A stretch of 64,000 bases of DNA from Pseudomonas asiatica (GTDB lineage Bacteria; Pseudomonadota; Gammaproteobacteria; Pseudomonadales; Pseudomonadaceae): positions 434,001-498,000 of the forward strand of contig NZ_BLJF01000001.1 in NCBI RefSeq assembly GCF_009932335.1. The letters are read 5' to 3'. Position 1 is the first letter of the stretch. Every line of letters starts with the position of its first letter. The notes beneath the pieces are model-generated. The model had not been told where the DNA came from and ran no database searches. It saw only the letters and a program-made list of their open reading frames with translations. Positions 27,179-40,557 of this stretch are shown here, piece after piece. Both the position numbers and the translations under genes were made by a program.

Positions 27179-28531
27179 ATGACAGCGCTCTACATGATTA
27201 TCGGCACCCTCGTAGCCTTGGGTGTACTGGTCACTTTCCATGAATTCGGCCACTTCTGGGTGGCACGCCGCTGCGGTGTCAAGGTGCTGCGCTTCTCGGT
27301 GGGCTTCGGCACGCCGCTGCTGCGCTGGCATGACCGCCATGGCACCGAGTTCGTGGTCGCGGCGATCCCGCTGGGTGGCTACGTCAAGATGCTCGACGAG
27401 CGCGAGGGGGACGTGCCGCCGGCGCTGATCGAGCAGTCGTTCAACCGCAAGTCCGTGCGCCAGCGCATCGCGATCGTCGCGGCGGGCCCGGTTGCCAACT
27501 TCCTGCTGGCCATCCTGTTCTTCTGGGTGCTGGCGATGCTGGGTACCCAGCAGATCCGCCCGGTGATCGGCGCGGTCGATGCGGGCAGCCTGGCAGCATC
27601 GGCAGGCCTGACCGCAGGTCAGGAAATCGTCTCCATCGACGGCAAGCCGACCAATGGTTGGTCTGCGGTCAACCTGCAACTGGTTCGCCGCCTGGGCGAG
27701 AGCGGCACCTTGCAGATTGGCGTGCGTGAAGAGGGCACCAGCGCCGAGCGCCAGCTGCAGGTGAAGCTGGACAGCTGGCTCAAGGGCGCCGACGAGCCGG
27801 ACCCGATCCAGTCCCTTGGGCTGCACCCTTGGCGCCCGGCGATCTTGCCGGTGTTGGCCGAGATCGATCCGAAGGGGCCGGCTGCCGCTGCGGGCCTGAA
27901 AACCGGTGACAAGCTGCTGGCCCTCGATGGCGTGGCAGTGAGCGAATGGCAGCAGATGGTCGATGCCGTGCGGGCCCGCCCGCAAGCCAAGGTTCTTGTG
28001 CGTGTCGAGCGCGATGGTGCTGCGCTGGACGTCCCGGTCACCCTGGCGCGCAAGGGCGAGGGCAAGGCGGCCGGCGGCTATCTGGGCGCCGGGGTAAAAG
28101 GTGGCGAATGGCCTGCCAACATGCTTCGCGAAGTCAGCTACGGCCCGCTGGATGCGGTGAGTGAGGGCTTGTCACGCACCTGGAACATGAGCGTCCTGAC
28201 CCTTGAATCGCTGAAGAAAATGCTGTTCGGGGAGCTCTCGGTAAAAAACTTGAGCGGACCGATAACCATTGCTAAAGTGGCGGGCGCTTCAGCCCAGTCC
28301 GGCGTGGGGGATTTCCTGAATTTCCTGGCCTACCTGAGCATAAGCCTGGGGGTTCTTAACCTGCTGCCCATCCCGGTTCTGGATGGGGGGCATTTGCTGT
28401 TTTACCTGGTCGAGTGGGTGCGCGGTCGTCCGCTGTCGGATCGGGTGCAAGGTTGGGGGGTCCAGATCGGTATCAGTTTGGTCATAGGGGTGATGTTGCT
28501 CGCCCTGATCAACGATCTGGGTCGACTATAA
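27179..28531 (+). CDS. rseP: Site-2 intramembrane zinc protease RseP
   Basis: Cleaves anti-sigma factors (RseA/MucA type) within the membrane to release an extracytoplasmic sigma factor, and clears signal peptides. The 450-aa protein has HEFGH (zinc motif) in its first membrane segment, two tandem PDZ domains (about 125-310) and the conserved NLLPIPVLDGGHLLFY near the C-terminus. ATG 27179 is chosen over 27173 because GGAG lies 7 bases before it. It precedes bamA and skp, a standard envelope-stress neighbourhood. In pseudomonads the family member acting on MucA is called MucP. Confidence 0.96.
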   Translation: MTALYMIIGTLVALGVLVTFHEFGHFWVARRCGVKVLRFSVGFGTPLLRWHDRHGTEFVVAAIPLGGYVKMLDEREGDVPPALIEQSFNRKSVRQRIAIVAAGPVANFLLAILFFWVLAMLGTQQIRPVIGAVDAGSLAASAGLTAGQEIVSIDGKPTNGWSAVNLQLVRRLGESGTLQIGVREEGTSAERQLQVKLDSWLKGADEPDPIQSLGLHPWRPAILPVLAEIDPKGPAAAAGLKTGDKLLALDGVAVSEWQQMVDAVRARPQAKVLVRVERDGAALDVPVTLARKGEGKAAGGYLGAGVKGGEWPANMLREVSYGPLDAVSEGLSRTWNMSVLTLESLKKMLFGELSVKNLSGPITIAKVAGASAQSGVGDFLNFLAYLSISLGVLNLLPIPVLDGGHLLFYLVEWVRGRPLSDRVQGWGVQIGISLVIGVMLLALINDLGRL

Positions 28532-28605
28532 AGCTTCGCTCAATTGCGAAACCTGCCGTCTTGTCGCGGCGGGCTGTTTATTGCCAGTTGGAATAAAAGG
28601 ACTTC

Positions 28606-30966
28606 ATGAAACGTCTGCTGCTAACTGCGGTCATGTCCGCACTGATGATCGCTGAAGTTCACGCCGAGTCCTTCACCATCTCCGATATCCGCGTCAACGG
28701 CCTGCAGCGGGTTTCCGCCGGCAGTGTCTTCGGTGCCTTGCCGCTGAACGTCGGCGACCAGGCCGATGACCGCCGACTGGTGGAGTCGACCCGTTCCCTG
28801 TTCAAGACCGGCTTCTTCCAGGACATTCAGCTGAACCGCGATGGCAATGTCCTGATCATCAACGTGGTCGAACGCCCGTCGGTGTCGAGCATCGAGATCG
28901 AAGGCAACAAGGCCATCAGCACCGAAGACCTGATGAAAGGCCTGAAGCAATCCGGCCTGGCCGAAGGCGAGATCTTCCAGCGTGCCACCCTCGAAGGTGT
29001 GCGTAACGAACTGCAGCGCCAATACGTGGCCCAGGGCCGCTATTCGGCCGAGGTCGACGCCGAGGTGGTGCCGCAGCCGCGCAACCGCGTGGCGCTGAAG
29101 ATCAAGATCAACGAAGGCACCGTCGCCGCCATTCAGCACATCAACATCGTTGGCAACAACGTGTTCGACGACGAGACCCTGGCGCAGCTGTTCGAGCTGA
29201 AGACCACCAACTGGCTGTCGTTCTTCAAGAACGACGACAAGTACGCCCGCGAAAAGCTCTCCGGTGACCTGGAGCGCCTGCGTTCCTACTACCTGGACCG
29301 CGGCTACATCAACATGGACATCGCCTCCACCCAGGTGTCCATCACGCCGGACAAGAAACACGTCTACATCACCGTCAATATCAACGAAGGCGAGAAGTAC
29401 ACCGTCCGTGACGTGAAGCTGTCCGGTGACCTGAAGGTGCCGGAAGATCAGGTCAAGTCGCTGCTGCTGGTGCAGCCTGGCCAGGTGTTCTCGCGCAAGG
29501 TGATGACCAGCACCTCCGAGCTGATCACCCGCCGCCTGGGTAACGAAGGCTACACCTTCGCCAACGTCAACGGTGTGCCGCAGCCGAACGATGAAGACCA
29601 CACCGTCGACATCATGTTCGTGGTCGACCCGGGCAAGCGTGCCTACGTCAACCGCATCAACTACCGCGGCAACACCAAGACCGAAGACGAAGTGCTGCGT
29701 CGCGAAATGCGCCAGATGGAAGGCGGCTGGGCCTCGACCTACCTGATCGACCAGTCCAAGACCCGCCTGGAACGCCTGGGCTTCTTCAAGGAAGTGAACG
29801 TCGAGACCCCGCCGGTGCCGGGCACCGACGACCAGGTCGACGTCAACTACAGCGTCGAGGAACAGGCCTCCGGCTCGATCACCGCCAGCGTCGGTTTCGC
29901 CCAGAGCGCCGGCCTGATCCTCGGTGGTTCGATCAGCCAGAGCAACTTCCTCGGTACCGGTAACAAGGTATCCATCGGCCTGACCCGTTCGGAATACCAG
30001 ACCCGCTACAACTTCGGCTTCGTTGACCCCTACTTCACTGCCGATGGCGTGAGCCTGGGTTACAACGCCTTCTACCGCAGCACCGACTACGACGACCTCG
30101 ACGTCGACGTGGCCAGCTACGCGGTGGACAGCTACGGTGCAGGCGTCAGCCTCGGCTACCCGATCAGCGAGACCTCGCGCCTGACCTATGGCCTGAGCGT
30201 GCAGCAGGACAAGATCAAGACCGGCAAGTACACCGTTGACGAGATCTTCGATTTCCTCGAAGAGGAAGGCGACAGCTTCCTGAACTTCAAGGCCTCGATC
30301 GGCTGGTCGGAGTCGACCCTGAACAAAGGCGTGCTGGCGACCCGTGGTCACTCGCAAAGCCTGACCCTGGAATCCACCATTCCGGGCAGCGACCTGTCGT
30401 TCTTCAAGCTCGACTATCGCGGCCAGCTGTTCAAGCCGATTACCAACGACTACACCCTGCGCCTGCACACCGAGCTGGGCTATGGTGATGGTTACGGCAG
30501 CACCTCCGGCCTGCCGTTCTACGAGAACTATTTCGCGGGTGGCTTCAACTCCGTCCGTGGCTTCAAGGACAGCAGCCTGGGCCCACGCAGTACCCCAAGC
30601 CGCGGCGAGGCCAACGGTGGCAAGCCAGGCACCATCGCCGACCCGGACCAGGATCCGTTGCCGTTTGGTGGCAACGTGCTGGTACAAGGTGGTGTGGAGC
30701 TGCTGTTCCCGCTGCCATTCGTCAAGGATCAGCGTTCGCTGCGCACGTCCGTGTTCTGGGATGTGGGTAACGTGTTCGACACCAATTGCGGCAACCAGCC
30801 TGATTGCGAGAAGGTCGGTTTCTCGGGTATGGCCAGCTCGGTCGGCCTGGGCGTGACCTGGATCACCGCACTGGGCCCGCTGAGCTTCAGCCTGGCAATG
30901 CCGGTCAAGAAGCCGGACGATGCCGACACCCAGGTGTTCCAATTCTCTCTGGGCCAGACCTTCTGA
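28606..30966 (+). CDS. bamA: Outer-membrane protein assembly factor BamA
   Basis: Central beta-barrel of the BAM complex that folds proteins into the outer membrane. The 786-aa protein has a signal peptide (MKRLLLTAVMSALMIAEVHA), five POTRA domains (about 22-420) and a 16-strand barrel. The barrel holds the conserved VRGF in loop 6 (FNSVRGFKDSSLGPR), and the protein ends FQFSLGQTF with the C-terminal phenylalanine needed for BAM recognition. AAAAGG precedes the ATG. Its periplasmic chaperone skp follows after 44 bases. Confidence 0.98.
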   Translation: MKRLLLTAVMSALMIAEVHAESFTISDIRVNGLQRVSAGSVFGALPLNVGDQADDRRLVESTRSLFKTGFFQDIQLNRDGNVLIINVVERPSVSSIEIEGNKAISTEDLMKGLKQSGLAEGEIFQRATLEGVRNELQRQYVAQGRYSAEVDAEVVPQPRNRVALKIKINEGTVAAIQHINIVGNNVFDDETLAQLFELKTTNWLSFFKNDDKYAREKLSGDLERLRSYYLDRGYINMDIASTQVSITPDKKHVYITVNINEGEKYTVRDVKLSGDLKVPEDQVKSLLLVQPGQVFSRKVMTSTSELITRRLGNEGYTFANVNGVPQPNDEDHTVDIMFVVDPGKRAYVNRINYRGNTKTEDEVLRREMRQMEGGWASTYLIDQSKTRLERLGFFKEVNVETPPVPGTDDQVDVNYSVEEQASGSITASVGFAQSAGLILGGSISQSNFLGTGNKVSIGLTRSEYQTRYNFGFVDPYFTADGVSLGYNAFYRSTDYDDLDVDVASYAVDSYGAGVSLGYPISETSRLTYGLSVQQDKIKTGKYTVDEIFDFLEEEGDSFLNFKASIGWSESTLNKGVLATRGHSQSLTLESTIPGSDLSFFKLDYRGQLFKPITNDYTLRLHTELGYGDGYGSTSGLPFYENYFAGGFNSVRGFKDSSLGPRSTPSRGEANGGKPGTIADPDQDPLPFGGNVLVQGGVELLFPLPFVKDQRSLRTSVFWDVGNVFDTNCGNQPDCEKVGFSGMASSVGLGVTWITALGPLSFSLAMPVKKPDDADTQVFQFSLGQTF

Positions 30967-31010
30967 GGTCGGCCCTCGCTTAATGACAACGGTTTATCCA
31001 GGAGTGCATC

Positions 31011-31514
31011 GTGCGTAAGTTGACCCAACTGGCCGTAGTGGCCGCGGCGCTTGTCGCCACCCCGGCTTTCGCCGAAATGAAGGTTGCCGTCCTGAACTAT
31101 CAGATGGCCCTGCTGGAGTCGGACGCCGCCAAGAAATACGCGGTGGATGCCGAGAAGAAGTTCGGCCCGCAACTGACCAAGCTGAAAAGCCTGGAAAGCA
31201 GCGCCAAGGGCATCCAGGACCGTCTGATCAAGGGCGGCGACAAGATGCAGCAGCAGGAGCGCGAGCGCCTGGAACTCGAGTTCAAGCAGAAGGCCCGTGA
31301 CTTCCAGTTCCAGTCCAAGGAACTGAACGAAGCCAAGGCCGTTGCTGACCGCGACATGCTCAAGCAACTGAAGCCGAAGCTGGATGGCGCTGTCGAGGAA
31401 GTGATCAAGAAGGGTGGTTACGACCTGGTCCTCGAGCGTGGCGCGGTCATCGATGTCAAGCCTCAGTACGACATCACCCGCCAGGTCATCGAGCGCATGA
31501 ACCAAGCCCGTTGA
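31011..31514 (+). CDS. skp: Periplasmic chaperone Skp/OmpH family
   Basis: Holds unfolded outer-membrane proteins in the periplasm. The 167-aa protein starts with GTG, preceded by CAGGAG. A cleavable signal peptide ends TPAFA, then [20 protein letters not shown]. The central lysine- and glutamine-rich part (about 55-115) forms the long coiled-coil arms. [11 protein letters not shown] near the C-terminus is typical. One base separates its stop from the lpxD ATG, so translation is coupled. Confidence 0.95.
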   Translation: MRKLTQLAVVAAALVATPAFAEMKVAVLNYQMALLESDAAKKYAVDAEKKFGPQLTKLKSLESSAKGIQDRLIKGGDKMQQQERERLELEFKQKARDFQFQSKELNEAKAVADRDMLKQLKPKLDGAVEEVIKKGGYDLVLERGAVIDVKPQYDITRQVIERMNQAR

Positions 31515-31515
31515 T

Positions 31516-32571
31516 ATGACTGTGACCATGACGCTAGGCCAGTTGGCCGAGGCCCTCGGCGCCACTCTCAAGGGGCCCGAGGCGCTGCAGATTACCGGGC
31601 TGGCCACCTTGCAGGAGGCTGGCCCAGGTCAGTTGAGCTTCCTCGCCAACCCGCAGTACCGCAAGTTCCTGGATAGCAGCCAGGCGGCTGCGGTGCTGCT
31701 GAAGGCGGCGGACGCCGAAGGCTTTGCCGGCAATGCGCTGATCGTCGCCGACCCGTATCTGGCCTATGCGCGCATCTCCCACCTGTTCGACCCCAAACCC
31801 AAGGCTGTGGCGGGTATTCATCCCAGCGCCGTGGTGGCCGAGGACGCGCAGGTGGACGCCAGTGCCAGCATCGGGCCGTTCGCGGTCATCGAAAGCGGTG
31901 CGCGCATCGCGGCTAATGTCAGTGTGGGTGCACACTGTGTGGTCGGTGCCCGTTGCGTGATCGGTGAGGGCGGCTGGCTGGCCCCGAGGGTCACCCTGTA
32001 CCATGATGTGACCATCGGCAAGCGTGTGGTCATCCAGTCAGGTGCCGTGATTGGCGGTGAAGGCTTCGGTTTTGCCAACGAGAAGGGCGTGTGGCGCAAA
32101 ATTGCCCAGATCGGTGGTGTTACCATCGGCGACGACGTGGAAATCGGTGTCAACACTGCGGTCGATCGCGGGGCACTGTCGGATACGCGCATCGCTGATG
32201 GGGTCAAGCTCGACAACCAGATCCAGATCGCCCACAACGTGCAGATCGGTGAGCACACGGCCATGGCTGCCTGCGTCGGGATTTCCGGCAGCACGCGCAT
32301 CGGCAAGCATTGCACCATTGCCGGAGGTGTCGGCATGGTGGGTCATATCGATGTCTGTGATAACGTTTTCGTGTCCGGGATGACCATGGTGACCCGTTCG
32401 ATCACCGAACCGGGTGCCTATTCTTCCGGCACTGCCATGCAGCCACTGGCTGAATGGCGCAAGAGCGCCGCGCGTATCCGCCACCTGGACGACATGGCCA
32501 AGCGTCTCCAGCAGCTGGAAAAACGCGTCGATACCGTGACCTCAGGTGGCCAGCCGACATCAGAAGGCTGA
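31516..32571 (+). CDS. lpxD: UDP-3-O-(3-hydroxyacyl)glucosamine N-acyltransferase
   Basis: Third step of lipid A synthesis: adds the N-linked 3-hydroxyacyl chain. The 351-aa protein has an N-terminal uridine-binding domain, a left-handed beta-helix of hexapeptide repeats (about 105-310) and a C-terminal helix. The catalytic histidine lies in [31 protein letters not shown] second in-frame ATG lies at 31528, but the one at 31516 sits right after skp. LpxA and LpxB follow in the same block. Confidence 0.97.
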   Translation: MTVTMTLGQLAEALGATLKGPEALQITGLATLQEAGPGQLSFLANPQYRKFLDSSQAAAVLLKAADAEGFAGNALIVADPYLAYARISHLFDPKPKAVAGIHPSAVVAEDAQVDASASIGPFAVIESGARIAANVSVGAHCVVGARCVIGEGGWLAPRVTLYHDVTIGKRVVIQSGAVIGGEGFGFANEKGVWRKIAQIGGVTIGDDVEIGVNTAVDRGALSDTRIADGVKLDNQIQIAHNVQIGEHTAMAACVGISGSTRIGKHCTIAGGVGMVGHIDVCDNVFVSGMTMVTRSITEPGAYSSGTAMQPLAEWRKSAARIRHLDDMAKRLQQLEKRVDTVTSGGQPTSEG

Positions 32572-32685
32572 TACCATTCCCTGAGCAAGAGTGAACAGTC
32601 GCTAGCTGGCTCCTCTTTGGACTGCAAAAGGAGCGTGTGGTCAGCACCTGCGCTCCCTATTCTTATTACAGGCTTCCCCCCCGAA

Positions 32686-33126
32686 ATGATGGACATCAAC
32701 GAGATTCGCGAATACCTGCCTCACCGTTACCCGTTCCTGTTGGTGGACCGCGTGACGGAGCTGGACTACGAGGCCCAGAGCATTCGTGCCTACAAGAATG
32801 TCAGCATCAACGAGCCGTTCTTCAACGGCCATTTCCCGGCGCACCCGATCATGCCGGGCGTCCTGATCATCGAAGCCATGGCACAGGCCGCGGGTATCCT
32901 CGGTTTCAAGATGCTCGACGCCAAACCGGCCGATGGCACCCTGTACTACTTCGTCGGCTCCGACAAGCTGCGTTTCCGTCAGCCGGTACTGCCGGGTGAC
33001 CAGCTTGTGCTGGAGGCGAAGTTCCTCAGCCGCAAGAGCATGATCTGGAAATTCGAGTGCCGCGCCCTGGTCGACGGCAAGCCGGTTTGCTCGGCAGAAA
33101 TCACCTGTGCGGAACGCTCCCTATGA
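32686..33126 (+). CDS. fabZ: 3-hydroxyacyl-ACP dehydratase FabZ
   Basis: Dehydrates 3-hydroxyacyl-ACP in fatty acid synthesis and competes with LpxA for 3-hydroxyacyl-ACP. The 146-aa hot-dog fold protein begins [21 protein letters not shown]; the catalytic histidine is in [20 protein letters not shown], with its glutamate in the same block. No ribosome binding site precedes ATG 32686. An AAAAGGAG lies at 32626-32633 in the 114-base gap after lpxD, beside in-frame GTG 32635, so a longer N-terminus cannot be excluded. The stop overlaps lpxA by four bases. Confidence 0.95.
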   Translation: MMDINEIREYLPHRYPFLLVDRVTELDYEAQSIRAYKNVSINEPFFNGHFPAHPIMPGVLIIEAMAQAAGILGFKMLDAKPADGTLYYFVGSDKLRFRQPVLPGDQLVLEAKFLSRKSMIWKFECRALVDGKPVCSAEITCAERSL

Positions 33127-33899
33127 ATTCGATTGATCCTCGGGCCATTATCGACCCCTCGGCCAGGCTGGCCGATGGTGTCGAGGTCGGCCCCTGGTCG
33201 ATCATTGGCCCTGATGTGGAGATCGGGGAGGGCACCGTTATCGGCCCGCATGTTGTGCTCAAAGGGCCGACCCGCATCGGCAAGCACAACCGTATCTTTC
33301 AGTTTTCCTCGATCGGCGAAGACACCCCGGACCTCAAGTACAAGGGTGAGCCGACGCGCCTGGTGATCGGTGACCACAATGTGATCCGCGAAGGGGTGAC
33401 CATTCACCGCGGTACCGTCCAGGACCGTTCGGAAACCACCGTCGGTGACCATAACCTGATCATGGCCTATGCCCACATCGGCCACGACAGCGTTATCGGC
33501 AACCACTGCATCCTGGTCAACAACACGGCCTTGGCCGGCCATGTGCACGTGGGGGATTGGGCGATCCTGTCCGGTTACACCCTGGTGCACCAGTACTGCC
33601 ATATCGGTGCCCACGCGTTTTCCGGCATGGGCACGGCGATCGGCAAGGATGTCCCAGCCTTCGTCACCGTGTTCGGCAGCCCGGCCGAAGCCCGCAGCAT
33701 GAACTTCGAAGGCATGCGCCGCCGGGGTTTCAGCGACGAGGTGATCCATGTGCTGCGCCGTTGCTACAAGATTGTCTATCGCCAGGGCCTGACCGTCGAA
33801 GACGCGCTCAAGGAGCTGGACGAACTGGCTGCGAAGCACCCTGAGGTCGATCTGTTCCGCCAGTCGATCGTGAACTCCGCCCGCGGCATCACCCGCTGA
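33123..33899 (+). CDS. lpxA: UDP-N-acetylglucosamine O-acyltransferase
   Basis: First step of lipid A synthesis: moves a 3-hydroxyacyl chain from ACP to UDP-GlcNAc. The 258-aa protein is mostly a left-handed beta-helix starting [20 protein letters not shown]; the catalytic histidine is in [12 protein letters not shown], and [19 protein letters not shown] is also typical. The C-terminal third is helical. Its ATG overlaps the fabZ stop (ATGA), and one base separates its stop from lpxB. The residue that sets acyl chain length cannot be read off with confidence here; pseudomonads usually use C10. Confidence 0.98.
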   Translation: MNSIDPRAIIDPSARLADGVEVGPWSIIGPDVEIGEGTVIGPHVVLKGPTRIGKHNRIFQFSSIGEDTPDLKYKGEPTRLVIGDHNVIREGVTIHRGTVQDRSETTVGDHNLIMAYAHIGHDSVIGNHCILVNNTALAGHVHVGDWAILSGYTLVHQYCHIGAHAFSGMGTAIGKDVPAFVTVFGSPAEARSMNFEGMRRRGFSDEVIHVLRRCYKIVYRQGLTVEDALKELDELAAKHPEVDLFRQSIVNSARGITR

Positions 33900-33900
33900 C

Positions 33901-35028
33901 ATGGCCCAGCTTTGCGTAGCCTTGGTCGCAGGTGAGGCCAGCGGCGATATTCTCGGTTCAGGCTTGATGCGTGCCATCAAGGCACGCCACCCCGATGTAC
34001 GGTTCATCGGCGTTGGTGGTCCCTTGATGGAAACCGAAGGCCTGCAATCCTATTTCCCCATGGAGCGCCTGGCCGTCATGGGCCTGGTCGAAGTGCTGGG
34101 GCGCCTGCGCGAGCTGCTCAAGCGGCGCAAGCTGCTGATCGAGACCCTGATCGGCGAAAAGCCCGATGTGTTCATCGGCATCGATGCCCCCGACTTCACC
34201 CTCAACATCGAACTGAAACTGCGTCAGGCCGGGATCAAGACCGTGCACTACGTCAGCCCGTCGGTATGGGCCTGGCGGCAGAAGCGTGTGCTGAAGATTC
34301 GCGAAGGCTGCGACCTGATGCTGACGCTGTTGCCATTCGAGGCGCGGTTCTATGAAGAGCAGGGCGTGCCAGTGCGCTTCGTTGGCCACCCGTTGGCCGA
34401 TACCATCCCGCTAGAAGCCGACCGTCCTGCGGCGCGTGCCGCGCTGGGCCTGGGCGAAGGGCCGGTAGTGGCGTTGATGCCGGGTAGCCGGGGCGGCGAA
34501 GTAGGGCGCCTGGGGGCACTGTTCCTGGATGCTGCCCAAAGGCTGCGCCAGCAGGTACCGGGCGTGCGTTTCGTACTGCCCTGTGCCAATGCCGCGCGGC
34601 GCGCCCAGGTCGAGCAGATGCTCGAAGGGCGTAAGCTGCCGCTGACCCTGCTCGATGGCCAGTCGCACCAGGCTTTGGCGGCCTGTGACGCGGTGCTGAT
34701 CGCCTCGGGTACTGCCACCCTCGAAGCGCTGCTGTACAAGCGGCCGATGGTTGTGGCCTATCGCCTGGCGCCCCTGACCTACTGGATCCTCAAACGCCTG
34801 GTAAAGAGCCCCTACGTTTCGTTGCCGAACCTGCTGGCCCAGCGTGCGCTGGTACCCGAGCTGCTGCAGGATGACGCCACCAGCGAAGCACTGGCCAATA
34901 CCCTGGCGCCGCTGGTAGCCGATGGCAGCCGGCAGACCGAAAGTTTCGACGAAATTCACCGCACCCTTCGCCGTGACGCCTCCAACCAGGCGGCCGAGGC
35001 GGTACTGGCCTTGCTCAAGGACCGCTGA
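33901..35028 (+). CDS. lpxB: Lipid-A-disaccharide synthase
   Basis: A GT19 glycosyltransferase that joins UDP-2,3-diacylglucosamine to lipid X. The 375-aa protein has the N-terminal [11 protein letters not shown] motif, [25 protein letters not shown] [14 protein letters not shown], and the C-terminal nucleotide-binding [13 protein letters not shown] and [13 protein letters not shown]. rnhB starts one base after its stop. LpxC, LpxH and later enzymes are not in this window. Confidence 0.97.
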   Translation: MAQLCVALVAGEASGDILGSGLMRAIKARHPDVRFIGVGGPLMETEGLQSYFPMERLAVMGLVEVLGRLRELLKRRKLLIETLIGEKPDVFIGIDAPDFTLNIELKLRQAGIKTVHYVSPSVWAWRQKRVLKIREGCDLMLTLLPFEARFYEEQGVPVRFVGHPLADTIPLEADRPAARAALGLGEGPVVALMPGSRGGEVGRLGALFLDAAQRLRQQVPGVRFVLPCANAARRAQVEQMLEGRKLPLTLLDGQSHQALAACDAVLIASGTATLEALLYKRPMVVAYRLAPLTYWILKRLVKSPYVSLPNLLAQRALVPELLQDDATSEALANTLAPLVADGSRQTESFDEIHRTLRRDASNQAAEAVLALLKDR

Positions 35029-35029
35029 C

Positions 35030-35653
35030 ATGCAAATTGGACTGGACTTCAACCTGGTCGAGGACCTGGTCGCGGGCGTCGACGAAGTGGGCCGTGGCCC
35101 GCTGTGCGGTGCAGTCGTGACCGCGGCGGTGATCCTCGACCCGGCGCGCCCGATCCTCGGCCTGAACGATTCGAAGAAACTCACCGAAGCCAAGCGCGAA
35201 GCGCTGTTCGACGAGATCTGCGAAAAGGCCTTGAGCTTCTGCATCGCGCGTGCCGAGGTCGAGGAAATCGACCGCCTGAACATCCTGCATGCGACCATGC
35301 TGGCCATGCAGCGCGCGGTGGAAGGCCTGCACATTACACCGAAGCTGGCCCTGATCGACGGTAACCGCTGCCCGAAACTGGCCGTACCGGCGTCGCCGGT
35401 AGTCAAGGGCGATAGCCAGGTGCCGGCCATCGCGGCGGCGTCGATCCTGGCCAAGGTGACCCGTGACCGGGAGATGAGCGCATTCGAGCTGATCTACCCG
35501 GGTTATGGCATTGGTGGGCACAAGGGGTACCCGACCCCGGTGCACCTCGAGGCGCTGGCACGGTTGGGGCCTACGCCCATTCATCGGCGCTCCTTTGCCC
35601 CGGTGCGGGCTGCGTGGGACGCACGTGAAGGCGTCACCGACTCCCTGATCTGA
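35030..35653 (+). CDS. rnhB: Ribonuclease HII
   Basis: Cuts RNA in RNA-DNA hybrids and single ribonucleotides embedded in DNA. The 207-aa protein has the catalytic acidic residues in [14 protein letters not shown] and LIDGNRCPK, and [11 protein letters not shown] and [15 protein letters not shown] are family motifs. The start at 35030 follows the lpxB stop closely; longer frames inside lpxB are rejected. A REP pair lies directly after it and separates it from dnaE. Confidence 0.97.
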   Translation: MQIGLDFNLVEDLVAGVDEVGRGPLCGAVVTAAVILDPARPILGLNDSKKLTEAKREALFDEICEKALSFCIARAEVEEIDRLNILHATMLAMQRAVEGLHITPKLALIDGNRCPKLAVPASPVVKGDSQVPAIAAASILAKVTRDREMSAFELIYPGYGIGGHKGYPTPVHLEALARLGPTPIHRRSFAPVRAAWDAREGVTDSLI

Positions 35654-35657
35654 CCTC

Positions 35658-35777
35658 TGGGGCCGCCTTGCGGCCCTTCGCGGGCACGCCCGCTCCCACA
35701 GGTATGGCGCCGTTCCCGAGGGCGATGATATTCCTCTGGGAGCGGGCGTGCCCGCGAAGGGCTGCGAAGCAGCCCCA
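35658..35777. repeat. REP pair (inverted)
   Basis: Left arm TTCGCGGGCACGCCCGCTCC and right arm GGAGCGGGCGTGCCCGCGAA are near-perfect complements, with outer stems GGGGCCGCCTTGCGGCCC and GGGCTGCGAAGCAGCCCC. It sits between rnhB and the dnaE promoter, so it may end the long upstream transcript. Confidence 0.9.
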
Positions 35778-35797
35778 AAAAACATCCCCATTTACGC

Positions 35798-35803
35798 TAC
35801 AAT
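35798..35803 (+). promoter_or_regulatory. Candidate -10 box of dnaE
   Basis: TACAAT followed by CCCGCCC, 38 bases before the dnaE ATG and just after the REP pair. No clear -35 box. Confidence 0.45.
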
Positions 35804-35840
35804 CCCGCCCTTGTCGTTCAGCACTGCTACAGGATCTTCC

Positions 35841-39365
<3,525 letters not shown>

Positions 39366-39471
39366 ACCGACAAAAATTTAATCTCGACCTGAATGCGCCT
39401 GATCCCTTAAGGTAGGGCGCCAAACGGATCAACCGGCCGGCCGCCTGGCCGTAGACCCAAGACGGATGACT

Positions 39472-40419
39472 ATGAACCCGAATTTTCTCGATTTCGAACA
39501 GCCGATTGCCGACCTGCAAGCCAAGATCGAAGGCCTGCGCCTGGTAGGCAACGACAACTCGCTGAACATCAGCGATGAAATTGCCCGTCTGCAAGACAAG
39601 AGCAACACCCTGACCGAAAGCATCTTCGGCAACCTGACCAGCTGGCAGATCGCCCGCCTGGCTCGTCATCCGCGTCGTCCTTACACCCTGGACTACCTGG
39701 AGCACATCTTCACCGAGTTCGAAGAGCTGCACGGCGACCGCCACTTCTCCGACGACGCTGCCATCGTCGGTGGTACCGCGCGCCTGGATGGCAAGCCGGT
39801 CATGGTCATCGGTCACCAGAAGGGCCGCGAAGTGCGCGAGAAGGTACGCCGCAACTTCGGCATGCCGCGCCCTGAAGGCTACCGCAAGGCCTGCCGCCTG
39901 ATGGAAATGGCCGAGCGCTTCAAGATGCCGATCCTGACCTTCATCGACACCCCGGGCGCCTACCCGGGCATCGACGCCGAAGAGCGCAACCAGAGCGAGG
40001 CCATCGCCTGGAACCTGCGCGTGATGGCGCGCCTGAAAACCCCGATCATCGCCACCGTGATCGGTGAGGGTGGTTCCGGCGGTGCGCTGGCCATCGGTGT
40101 GTGCGACCAGTTGAACATGCTGCAGTACTCCACCTACTCGGTGATCTCGCCGGAAGGCTGCGCCTCGATCCTGTGGAAGACTGCCGACAAGGCAGCCGAC
40201 GCAGCCGAAGCCATGGGCATCACCGCCGAGCGCCTGAAGAGCCTGAACATCGTCGACAAGGTCATCCAGGAGCCGCTGGGCGGCGCCCACCGTGACCCGG
40301 CGAAGATGTCGGAAAGCATCCGTGCCGACCTGGTACAGCAGCTGGACATGCTCGGCAAGCTCGACCATGACGCGCTGCTGGCCCGCCGTTACGATCGCCT
40401 GATGAGCTACGGTCTCTGA
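39472..40419 (+). CDS. accA: Acetyl-CoA carboxylase carboxyltransferase alpha subunit
   Basis: With AccD, moves the carboxyl group from biotin to acetyl-CoA to form malonyl-CoA. The 315-aa crotonase-like protein has an N-terminal helical region ([20 protein letters not shown]), the core [19 protein letters not shown] and [19 protein letters not shown] 39472 is preferred to 39466 because it leaves proper room after GACGGA and gives the standard length. accD is not in this window. A REP pair lies between its stop and tilS. Confidence 0.97.
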   Translation: MNPNFLDFEQPIADLQAKIEGLRLVGNDNSLNISDEIARLQDKSNTLTESIFGNLTSWQIARLARHPRRPYTLDYLEHIFTEFEELHGDRHFSDDAAIVGGTARLDGKPVMVIGHQKGREVREKVRRNFGMPRPEGYRKACRLMEMAERFKMPILTFIDTPGAYPGIDAEERNQSEAIAWNLRVMARLKTPIIATVIGEGGSGGALAIGVCDQLNMLQYSTYSVISPEGCASILWKTADKAADAAEAMGITAERLKSLNIVDKVIQEPLGGAHRDPAKMSESIRADLVQQLDMLGKLDHDALLARRYDRLMSYGL

Positions 40420-40427
40420 GACACCCT

Positions 40428-40533
40428 GGGGCCGCTATGCGGCCCTTTCGCGACACAAGGCCGCTCCTACAGGGGATCGCGTAATCCTGTAGGAGCGGCC
40501 TTGTGTCGCGAAAGGGGTGCAAAGCCCCCCGGC
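40428..40533. repeat. REP pair with near-perfect 25-bp arms
   Basis: CGCGACACAAGGCCGCTCCT arm followed by its inverted copy ending CCTTGTGTCGCG, with an outer stem GGGGCCGCTATGCGGCCC. It is the same subfamily as at 6.2 and 55.7 kb. It overlaps the non-coding upstream part of the open frame that contains tilS. Confidence 0.88.
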
Positions 40534-40557
40534 AATCTCAAGCCATGTGAGGCCCCA

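Noticed and set aside
28532-28605. Sigma-E (AlgU) promoter before bamA
   Set aside because: A GAAACC-like motif is present but there is no matching -10 (TCTGA type) at the right distance.
28621-30942. Antisense open frame of about 770 codons inside bamA
   Set aside because: Shadow of bamA with no domain of its own.
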